Assembly (NCBI GenBank): GCA_902728285.1
Contig: CACVBU010000378.1
Coordinates: 1 to 64,000, forward strand
Direction: 5' to 3'
Length of the DNA stretch: 64,000 nucleotides
Source: Clytia hemisphaerica
Taxonomy: Eukaryota > Cnidaria > Hydrozoa > Leptothecata > Clytiidae
Shown: piece after piece, positions 1 through 8,226 of the stretch
Numbering within the stretch: the stretch's first letter is position 1
Layout: every line of letters starts with the position of its first letter
Notes under the pieces: model-generated
Told to the model about the DNA's origin: nothing
Seen by the model: the letters and a program-made list of their open reading frames with translations, nothing else
The model's database searches: none
Position numbers and translations under genes: made by a program

Positions 1-58
1 GTTTAGTAGTATTTTGTATTATATGTTCGTATGTACCCTGTGTTTATGTTTCAATAAA

Positions 59-94
59 GAAAAAAAAAAAAAAAAAAAAAAAGAAAAAAAAAAG
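59..94. repeat. A-rich tract
   Basis: An almost uninterrupted run of A with two G interruptions, directly after an AATAAAG polyadenylation-like hexamer at about 51-58. It could be the poly(A) tail of a retrotransposed sequence whose body lies left of the window. Confidence 0.5.
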
Positions 95-130
95 AATGTT
101 TTGAAACATAATTGTATTTTCTCCCTTCAG

Positions 131-636
131 ATTATCACGTCACCAATCGAATGGTGAAATCCCTCCTTATCAACCATTTCGAGGACCAATTGGCGTTCAT
201 GTATCCGACAGATAATAGAAATCATCAATTTATCAACCGTCCAAACTTCGGATGTTATTGAGGCTATTCTTACAACGGCTCCCGTCAAAGTGTGCGTAGA
301 AAAAATAAAGTCTGAATGTCAGTCTTATGATTTTCAACTAAACGAAAGCTTCCGTAATGTATCGGACTTAGAAATTGCAATGGAGAGACTGAAAACCTAC
401 CAACAACTTGAAACTTGGGACAAATTTTTCAATGCTCTTTTTCCGACGCGATCTTCTTCCAAACCGATTAAAAGAAAATGTGACGTTATTTTGTAAATTG
501 TTTTTAACATGGTCAACATAGGACGAAAAAAGACCCCATTACACACTGCTATCGCCGAAAGTATACACGATACTTGCAAATCAAAGACTGCATTTTTGTC
601 AAGTAATTGATTAACTGATGTCGAGGGGCAAATCAC
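131..636 (+). pseudogene. Broken coding fragment of a repeated invertebrate gene or mobile element
   Basis: A pyrimidine-rich stretch ending in CAG at 117-130 looks like a splice acceptor. The coding sense after it runs about 45 codons to a stop near 260. It resumes in another frame near 252 and continues as a 68-residue hydrophilic frame ending at 496. A third piece near 510-608 reads KKTPLHTAIAESIHDTCKS before a stop. I associate this last motif with proteins that recur in many copies in cnidarian and other invertebrate genomes, but I cannot name the family or a function. At least two frame breaks suggest a dead copy. Alternatively some breaks could be unrecognised introns. The A-tract at 59-94 and the TGATTTATTT repeat after 655 flank it. 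Confidence 0.35.
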
Positions 637-654
637 TCGAAAAAATGGTGTACG

Positions 655-1128
655 AGATTGATTATTTTGATTTATGATTTATTTTGATTTATTTTTGATT
701 ATGATTTATTTTTTGATTATTTTTTGATTTTTGATTTTGATTATTTGATTTATTTTTGATTTATTTTGATTTATGTTTATTTTGATTTTTTGAATTATTT
801 TTGATTTATTTCTAATTTATGAATAGGTGTAATTTTATGGAAATTCTTTTTCAAATTATAACGAACTGATACTCAAAATCATTGTCAAAAAAATAAAAAA
901 AGTTGAAAAGTCAATTTTTTTTCGAAAGATTTTTTATTTATTTTTATTTATTCATGATTTATTTTTTATTTATTGATTTATTTTCTGATTTATTTCTGAT
1001 TTATTTTTGAGTTATTGATTTATTTCTGATTTATTTTTGATTTATTTCTGATTTATTTCTGATTTATTTCTGATTTATTTTTGATTTATGATTTATTTCT
1101 GATTTATTTTTGATTTATGATTTATACG
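655..1128. repeat. Degenerate TGATTTATTT simple repeat
   Basis: Many tandem copies of a roughly 10- to 14-bp unit (TGATTTATTT, TGATTTATTTC). They are interrupted at about 815-930 by unique AT-rich sequence and resume to about 1128. No coding potential is seen. Confidence 0.85.
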
Positions 1129-1310
1129 CAAAAGTTAGTTCCCATGAGGTAAAGAAAGGGGAATTTCTTGCAATATTTTAAACACCGGCTAGAAACCACT
1201 GAAATCCTCCCACGATAATCCAATAAAATAAATTCGAAGTGCTAAAATAACTCTCGCCCGAAGTTTAAATTGTGATAGATATGAGCCTCCGAATGCATTA
1301 GGAATGGGTC

Positions 1311-1612
1311 CACTCCCGGGGGGGGGGGGATGTGCGGCGGTTAAGGGTATGTTTTTCAAAATATCAGAAATGCACTGTAAGGGTGGATTTTTGATAAATG
1401 CGCTGTATGGCTGGAAGTTTCAGCAAATCTAGGAAAAATTGCAAATATTTGCAATAAAATATATTTGCTCTAAAAGAGTTTAAAATTTGAAAAAAAATGC
1501 ACTGTAAAGGTATGAATTTCACCGAATTTTTTCTGCACTGTAAGGGTGCGATTCTAAAAGCCAATTTTTTTTGCCGCACATACCATCAGTTGGTAAACCC
1601 ACTGCCCCCCGG
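1311..1612. mobile_element. G-run-ended MITE, copy 1
   Basis: The left end is a G-run followed by ATGTGCGGC. The right end, read in reverse complement, starts with a similar G-run and reaches TATGTGCGGC. The unit TGCACTGTAAGGGT or a near copy occurs three times inside (about 1371, 1498 and 1534). The flanks GTCC-ACTCCC and GTCCTACTCCC may be a decayed TSD. The right end is homologous to the repeats near 26570-26657 and 22509-22745. There is no transposase, so it is non-autonomous. Confidence 0.6.
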
Positions 1613-1760
1613 GGTCCTACTCCCGCTAGAGTTATATTATAAATTACATTAGATCAGATTTTGACTAGTGTAAAATCATGTTTCGTTAATGACAGGAAGA
1701 GCTAGTTCGTTTGTAAAAATATAATTTATAAACATTTAAGCTGACTCGGACCTAACTTAC

Positions 1761-2735
1761 CTGAATGATATTTCATCATTGGCAAATTCTTGCGCATGCT
1801 TTGCTGTATGTTGACAATCTCCTCCAGTCTGTTTGGTCAAAGCTTTGATTTCCTCCGAACTGAGATTTTGATGAAGTGATAACTGTTGAGCGAGGTTGCC
1901 AATTTGAGTTGTTGAAATTTGTAAATCTGTAACATCTTGAGATAATGATGCTTGTTGGTTGTCGAGAGATTTGTGTTCATTCTCAAGGGCTGCCTGATTG
2001 TCTGCTAGGGTCGTATGTTTAGAATCCAGGGCCGTCTGTTTGGTATCCAGCGCCGTCTGTTTCGTTTCCAGCGCCATCTGTTGTTTAGAAAGTGTGTCTT
2101 GCTTTCTCTCTAGATACAAATACATAGATTTGACAACATTCTCGTACTTTAGGTCCAATAACATTGTTTTCAGCTGCGTTGTGTCGTAAGTAAAGCCAAG
2201 ATTGTTGATGATTTGTTCTCCTTCAGTCCATTTCTGATTAAATTGTGCTTGATTGATTTTATCTGGATCCGTGTGGTGAATGTAGTTTCGCCATTCTCTC
2301 GCACGAATTACAAATGCACCGATACTTAAGTCAGTTGCAGGTGGATTTTTGTTTTTCCATCCTTTGAGAGGAGCAGGAAGATTGGTAAAATTGATAATCA
2401 AAATACAGATGAGTGTAACATCAAATTGAGAGGAATCGGTTGCGTTTCCAGTAGAGGTCGTAATGCATCCACCTGATCTTGTTGTAAAACTTTCTTTTTT
2501 CCGTTCGTTCCATTCTTCAAGTCATTTATCGTCTTTCGATTGGCAGGTGTCGAGAGTTCTTGATATAGTTTTTGAGGGTCTTGAGGTAGACCATTGTATG
2601 TAGGGTCATTTGAGAGGTTATGGAGTACATGAAGTAGAAATGACTTTAGAGGTCCATGAAGGAAGGTGGCAAGTCGTAACCAGAATTGGATGACGGTGAT
2701 TAGAGCAGCGATCGTCAATGTCATGGCAACAACCT
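1761..2735 (-). CDS. Exon encoding a DZIP3-like HEPN domain and coiled coil, with one frame break
   Basis: The exon has an acceptor (TTTTATTCAG) just right of 2735 and a consensus donor (GTAAGTTA) just left of 1761. Its first part, with an ATG at 2724, contains LSNDPTYNGLPQDPQKLYQE. The second part contains NFTNLPAPLKGW and AREWRNYIHHTDP. I recognise these as the HEPN domain of the DZIP3 type, found in invertebrate DZIP3/E3-ligase-like and NLR-like proteins. A heptad-like run rich in LETKQTALDTKQ follows, a probable coiled coil of about 70 residues. The two parts are in different frames: a single-base shift near 2455-2460 separates them. That means a decayed gene, a sequencing error or an overlooked feature. 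The donor implies further coding exons to the left, which I did not find. The family suggests signalling, ubiquitin or innate-immune scaffolding, but no RING or NACHT is visible here. Confidence 0.7.
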
Positions 2736-3412
2736 CTGAATAAAAGAATTTAGAATGATAACTTTAATCGTCACCCGTTTTTACTTGTTATAAAAGTAAA
2801 TTTCTCTCTAGTTTGTTATAAAGTTTTGTATAAAGCACTTTTTTAAACAGAGATATAAGTTACGTGTATTTAAGTTTAGCCAAGGTTTTAAGCTAATGCA
2901 CCTTTTCGACTGTAGCCGCCAATTGCCGCGCGGGCATGTTTTATGTTCGCTTTATCCCACTAAAACCGTCCCAGTCCTTTTTTCGCACCTATAGACAATA
3001 GAAAAATAACTAGTAAAAGTAACTCGCGCAGCAACAAACTCGCCTTTTGTTGGCTGATAATATTGAGCGTTTTGGCGTTACCACCCTCGAAACAGCGGGC
3101 GCCTTTATCATTCTGCAACTCTGTCCACCATTTTAAACGAGTTAACAATAGATCCAAAAGGGCGCCCTCGTCAAGGAAGATCATTTGCTTTGGTCTCCGG
3201 CTTTGGAGAGTAGTGTAATGTTTTCGATTGTTTTCGATGGAAAATGGTAAGAAACTTAAGTTTACAAATGTCATTTAGTTTTTACTGGCTGATAGAATGG
3301 CAGGATCCTGGATGGCTTCCCTAATGACAATAACTGTTTTTACAACAGAGTCATTATGATTAAAAAGAATTTCAATTTTGATGACGTTAAAGTTAAGGCT
3401 TGGGGACACGAT
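2736..3412. other. No gene recognised; upstream side of the HEPN exon
   Basis: This stretch lies 5' of the HEPN exon on its strand and should be intron or promoter. A 104-codon open frame (2960-3274, minus) shows no recognisable motif and is probably chance. The sequence is locally less AT-rich near 2920-3200. Confidence 0.4.
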
Positions 3413-3708
3413 TTTTTCGTGTTGGTGCATTGCCACATGCTCCATCCCACCAACCTGAAACGCTTTCTTGCGTCTCCACCCCATTTTTCTTTTAATAACA
3501 TTTGTGCTTCTCTCATTGTCCCTCGGACAATGGAGCAAAATTTATTCGAATCGATTTTGCTCCATTGTCCCAGGGACAAAATCAGCGTGTCTGTTGGTTA
3601 TTTCGCTCACTTTTTGTCCCATGAAACCAAAAAAGAAACCATGAGACACGCGCTTTTTTTCTTGTGGTGGTGGGATGGAGCATGTTGCATTGCACCAACG
3701 CGAAAAAA
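3413..3708. mobile_element. Foldback element with two concentric inverted repeats
   Basis: The outer arms are about 42 bp (3413-3454 and 3666-3708), each containing GCTCCATCCCACCA or its complement. The inner arms, about 26 bp (3515-3541 and 3553-3579), contain GGACAATGGAGC and its complement around a short loop. The whole could fold into a long hairpin. Open frames in both directions here are by-products of the symmetry. No clear TSD was seen. Confidence 0.65.
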
Positions 3709-4109
3709 ACCTGTCATGTTTTATTGGATAATGAGCTTGCGTCTGTTTTCTTCTTTTTCATGTTTTCATGTAACAGAAAGCTGTATCTTCACTAGCAAGT
3801 GGAGGATTATCCTATTTTAATTTTAGAATTGCTCCACGCCGTGTAGATCGGCCCTTACGGCTTTTGCAATGTGAGCGCAAGCAAGTTGACTGCATTCTGA
3901 TTTGAGAAGGCAAAACGCTCTAGTGAGACCAGGCTGTAAACCAGAACATAAAATATCAAGCCTTGTCTAAGCCTTTATTGAGAATTGTTTTTTGTAAAAA
4001 AAGTTATTCATAAAATATGTCCAAAAGATGTCTCATGACAACTAAGATGACACAGAGAGAAACTTTGATAAACATTGCGCAAATTTAGTGAAACACACAC
4101 AAGAACTCT

Positions 4110-5278
4110 GGGTAGTTTTTCACTGAGACTGTCTGGCGAAAATTGATTAGCTGAAACAAAGAAAATTGATAGGAAAGCATTACTGACTCCCAAAACAGTT
4201 GTCAAAGCGTTTACAACCCTTTGAATTTGAAGAAAATTTTATTAAAAATCATCAAATCGCATATCAAGGGATTTAAAATTTCAGCCTTCTAATTAGCTTG
4301 GGAATCCAAGCGTTAAACTTTTTTCACAGTCTAGTTTATGATATTTTTGCTGCTGGTTTAACGCTTGGCGCAGGTAACTCGCCTGCAGGGAGATTTTTCC
4401 CTGCAATGCAGGTTCGGCCTGATTGGCCAGCTTTCGGCGTATTACTTAGCAGTACTTTCGCGCGCATTTTGATTATTTCGATGCGCGCGCATAATTTATG
4501 GAAAAAGCTGACTCTGCAGAAAAAAGGAAAACAAATGAAAATGAAAACATAGATTCATTTCAAAACAAAATGGCTGTTGGCTGGAAGTCTAAATACATGT
4601 GGCTGATGTTTTTATTTTGGTTTTTAGTAGCTTTGAAAGTCTTTATAGATTGTGGAGGAGTTTTATGGTAAGTTGATTATGTGTGTTTGCCTGGGTTTCC
4701 AAAGTTCAGAAACTCTGTCAACAAGGGTTCACACACAGACTGTTTATAACATTCTGTGTCAGACTAATCTACCTGCACCAAGCTCTATAATTTTAGAACT
4801 TTGTGAGGTGAGGTATTTTTTGTTTTTTCTAAAATTATGAGCTTGGATTCCCAGGCTACCTTCTAATGAACATTTTCTGTGACAAGATTCCTCGTCTGTT
4901 GTATCAAATCAATACAGATGAAAGTTTGCTCTTCAACTCTATCGGGAAGAAACACTTTTCCCATATGAACACAATTTTTACAAAAGAATCCCACTACACA
5001 TTCTGCTACTTTTATGGCAACTAATTTATTTATGCTGTCTTTTTCGCCTAATTGTTCATGTTAAGCCAAGAGAGGTCTGCCCCTCTCTTCGAGAACAAAA
5101 GGTTTAATGACCAATTTTCGACGTTAAATCTGGAATGCTGATATGAAGCGATCAAAATCTGATGTTAAGCACGAATCTTCATTGTATATATTTTACAACC
5201 CTTAGAAATTTATGAAAAGGACCGTTGATGAGAACCACTATCTATCAACCATCTATCTAGCGTAGTGAAAAAGCACCC
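4110..5278. mobile_element. PIF/Harbinger-like MITE, copy 1 (interrupted)
   Basis: The terminal inverted repeats are GGGTAGTTTTTCACT and its imperfect complement AGTGAAAAAGCACCC. They are flanked by the 3-bp duplication TCT at 4107-4109 and 5279-5281. A second copy with its own duplication (TGT) is at 43775-44356, which proves the boundaries. A 3-bp TSD fits PIF/Harbinger, but there is no transposase to confirm it. The copy is split by the 565-bp element at 4294-4858. The remaining body matches copy 2 closely. Confidence 0.75.
4294..4858. mobile_element. 565-bp hairpin MITE with 9-bp TSD, copy 1
   Basis: The terminal repeats are TAGCTTGGGAATCCAAGC and GCTTGGATTCCCAGGCTA. They are flanked by CCTTCTAAT at 4285-4293 and 4859-4867. 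The uninterrupted target is preserved in the PIF-like copy at 43775-44356, so the insertion and its 9-bp duplication are certain. A hairpin arm (4306-4318) pairs exactly with 4356-4368. A same-length copy is at 26725-27289. A 9-bp TSD is typical of Mutator-like elements. Small open frames inside are not genes. Confidence 0.85.
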
Positions 5279-5281
5279 TCT

Positions 5282-5984
5282 CTTTCTATAGAATTGGTAC
5301 GACTCGATACTTTTTCTCCAGACACCCTGTACAGCAAAACATCCTATGATTTAAACACGTTAAGGCCATTAGCTTGAAACTTTCATTGTGAATACACCCT
5401 CTGTGTCTTTGGCGCGTCCTCCACATTTTTTATTCCCTACGACAGGCACATTGCGTCATTTTTCTTTGTTTTTAATAATCAGCCTTTCTATTAATTTTTA
5501 TAGCCATTCAATCATTTAGTTTTTTCAAATTTCAGAAGACGTGTAAAATTTGTTTTTATAACATTTACAGAGATGTGACCTGACAACAGCTGTTCATAAT
5601 TTTCTTACGCGCATGGTAAACCTCTGAAGGCACTTTAAAATTATACATCTGAGGAAAATAACTTTGTCGTCATTCCTAGTCCTTTTAAACGAACACGGTC
5701 CTTACGATTTCGGGATTGCATATTCGTCAGATTGTTATGTTTTCACACATCCCTTTAGAGCTTTAGCGTGGTGTGCAGAAAACAATCACAATCTGATCTA
5801 AGGTTACAGAGATGATGCTTCGAAGAAGACACTTGATAAGTGTCGAAATATTATACAAAAAGTGTTTGATTCCTTTCGACCTTAATTTGTTGGTTTGTTT
5901 TACTGATTATTGTGTTGGTATATCAAATTTTTGTGCATTACATAGCTTGTGCGAAGTGGCAAACTGGTGTTCTATTATAAACCT
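5282..5984. other. No gene recognised
   Basis: Unique-looking AT-rich sequence. A 64-codon frame at 5812-6006 has no recognisable feature. Confidence 0.4.
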
Positions 5985-6395
5985 CCTACTTAGGATTTCC
6001 ATTTAGGGTTCCACTTAGTTTCTTACTTAAGGTTCCACTTAGATTCCCACTTAGGGTTCCCCCCACTTTGGTTCCCCCAACCTTGGTTCCCCCAACCTTG
6101 GTTCCCACTTACGGCTCCACTTAGGTTTTCACTTAGGGTTCCACTTAGGATTCTCACTTAGGGCTCCCACTTAGGTTTCCCACTTTAGGGCTCCCACTTA
6201 GGGTTCCCACTTTAGGGCTCCCAATTAGGTTCCCACTTGAGGTTCCCAATTTGGTCCCTACATAGGGTTCCAACTTAGGTTCCCACTTAGGGCTCCCACT
6301 TAGGGTTCCCACTTAGGGCTCCCACTTAAGGTTCCCAATTACAGCTTCCACTTAGATTCCCACTTGAGGTTCCAATTTGGTTCCCACTTTTCCAG
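5985..6395. repeat. Degenerate TTCCCACTTAGGG tandem array
   Basis: About 25 imperfect units of 12-17 bp built on TTCCCACTTAGGG or CTCCCACTTAGGG. There are local variants such as TTCCCCCAACCTTGG. No coding sense was found. Confidence 0.85.
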
Positions 6396-6425
6396 TATGC
6401 CAAATGGAACCTTAAATAATAACCG

Positions 6426-6775
6426 TAAATTTATCCCCTGATATTTATCTCGAGATAAATATCCAAAGATAAATTTATCTCGAGATAAATATTCAGGGAT
6501 AAATTTATCTCGAGATAAATATCCAGGGATAAATTTATCTCTAGATAAATATTCAGGGATAAATTTATCTCAAGATAAATATTCAGAGATAGATTTATCT
6601 CAAGATGAATATCCAGGGATAAATTTATCTCAAGATGAATATCCAGGGATAAATTTATCTCAAGATAAATATTCAGGGATGAATTTATCTCAAGATAAAT
6701 ATTCAGGGATGAATTTATCTCAAGATAAATATTCAGGGATAAATTTATCTCGAGATGTAATTGTTTTGAGATAAG
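6426..6775. repeat. 30-bp palindromic minisatellite
   Basis: About 11 tandem units of exactly 30 bp. Each holds AAATTTATCTCGAGATAAAT, whose inner part ATTTATCTCGAGATAAAT is self-complementary. The second half of each unit (ATTCAGGGAT or ATCCAGGGAT) is not self-complementary. A 119-codon minus-strand open frame with the decapeptide period IYLEINLSLN exists only because 30 is divisible by three. I do not call it a gene. Confidence 0.9.
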
Positions 6776-6889
6776 CACGGAGATAAACATCCAAAGACAA
6801 AATCTTTTTGAGTTAAATCAATTTTCTTAAGATAATTTGATTATTATCTCCTGATAATATGATGGCACTAACAGACTTCCGTAGAATAT

Positions 6890-7190
6890 TCATCTATAAA
6901 AGGCTATCAAAACAGTGCTATGACTAGTTGTGTGCTGCCCCTTGTTTATAGCTTATATTCTGATATTGTTCGCAATCCCTTGTTAACTTTGTATGAACGG
7001 AAAAACTATTTACCGAGAGGTATATGGCCGTTTCAAGAGTTATTGATTACTAGCAGGGGGGCTGACGTTATGTCATATTGTGTAATTTCCATCGTCTATA
7101 AATTAATATGCTGACATTGTTCGCAATCCCTTGTTTACTTAGGTATATGGCCGTCTATGAAGAGTGGTTAATTTGATTCTTATAAAGTAC
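6890..7190. repeat. Dispersed repeat family with GGTATATGGCCGTCTATGA motif
   Basis: The segment has two internal copies of GTTCGCAATCCCTTGTTTAC-like sequence followed by a GGTATATGGCCG block and TTATTGATTTGATTCTTATA-like sequence. Related pieces occur at about 7515-7600, 16010-16100 and 19620-19760. The family and boundaries are unknown. Confidence 0.5.
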
Positions 7191-7199
7191 AATCATGGT

Positions 7200-7888
7200 C
7201 ATAATATTTGAGAAAATAGGGAAATTCTCACGAAATCTTAAAGCCACAATCGATTTGGAAGCGTTCTAACTTGTTGGAAGGATACAGTTTTAGGACCTTA
7301 GGATCTGAGGATCCAAAATTTCAAAAATGGTCCAATGAGGCTCATATAGCCTGGAAGTCTATAAACCCGAGCCAAATTGAAAAATCCGATTGAGTTTAAG
7401 AGATGGCCCAAAATCGACTTTCTCGCCCGAACTCCAAATTTCTAAGAACGAGGAAATAAGCTTAATTATCAATAGATTTTGACCATAATTGTAGTTGCTT
7501 ATAAGAAAAATAAATATGTTCATATTGTGCGCTGCCCCTTGTCTATAAATTATTATTCTGATATTGTTCGCAATCCCTTGTTTACTTAGTCTGAATCGCA
7601 GACCTCTACAAAACCCCAGGTAGTATAGGTCTGCTTAATGATCTACCAACCGCTTTCCGGTTCGCAAAGGAAATCTTGGCGAGTTCATAATTTGATTGAC
7701 ATTGATGTGTACGCAAAAACGATCGTTTCGAACGTTTTCAATGGAATGTTTACGTTCGAAATTCGAATCCCAGTCCAGAAAAACAAAACAGAAAAAAGAT
7801 AAAAAACAATCTGATGCGCGCATTATGTACAGTCTGTAGATTTATTTTCGACTTTTGCTTTTATAAGATATCTGGTCTGTAAATTTAT
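7200..7888. other. No gene recognised
   Basis: AT-rich sequence with one partial copy (7515-7600) of the GTTCGCAATCCCTTG repeat. The 62-codon minus-strand frame at 7635-7823 shows no motif. Confidence 0.4.
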
Positions 7889-8030
7889 CAAAACTTTTCC
7901 ATCAGCTCTTCGATCGAAGCTCAAAAAATACAAATATGAACACAAAAGTGATAGACCACCAGAAACAGTCCAATCTCTTCAAAGAATTGAAGCTAAGTAC
8001 CTGAAAGATACAAAGGCCACACAGTATTAA
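7889..8030 (+). pseudogene. Possible coding remnant ending in a stop
   Basis: One frame stays open to the stop at 8028-8030. It reads as a basic, charged segment containing KYEHKSDRPPETVQSLQRIE and ending KDTKATQY. The composition looks like protein rather than random AT-rich translation. I do not recognise the family. It lies about 190 bp before the recognisable part of the CR1-like LINE and might be a detached piece of that element or a retrocopy fragment. Confidence 0.2.
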
Positions 8031-8226
8031 AAAGTGAAATGACAAAGCTGAAGAAAAGTTCTTTATTTTTTTTTAACATTTAAAAGGCCCTTGTTGAAGG
8101 AACAACAACACTCCCTTTTGTAGAATCATAAAGAACTAATGTCAGAAATATTCAATATGAACCCCGCAAAATACTGTATATACATAACTAGAGTACCTTG
8201 AAGTAATCTGCAACATATCTGTAAAA

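Noticed and set aside
2960..3274. 104-codon frame upstream of the HEPN exon
   Set aside because: No motif, and the composition is not clearly coding. It could be 5' UTR or chance.
3275..3820. Overlapping frames of 80-150 codons on both strands
   Set aside because: They run through the foldback element and arise from its symmetry. No protein family signal.
4298..4840. Two short plus-strand frames, one also present at 27112-27315
   Set aside because: Both lie inside the 565-bp MITE. Shared sequence reflects the MITE, and the frames are not kept equal between copies.
6431..6790. 119-codon minus-strand frame with decapeptide repeats
   Set aside because: It is the translation of a 30-bp minisatellite. 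The unit length is a multiple of three, so no stop appears. No start context or neighbouring exon supports a gene.
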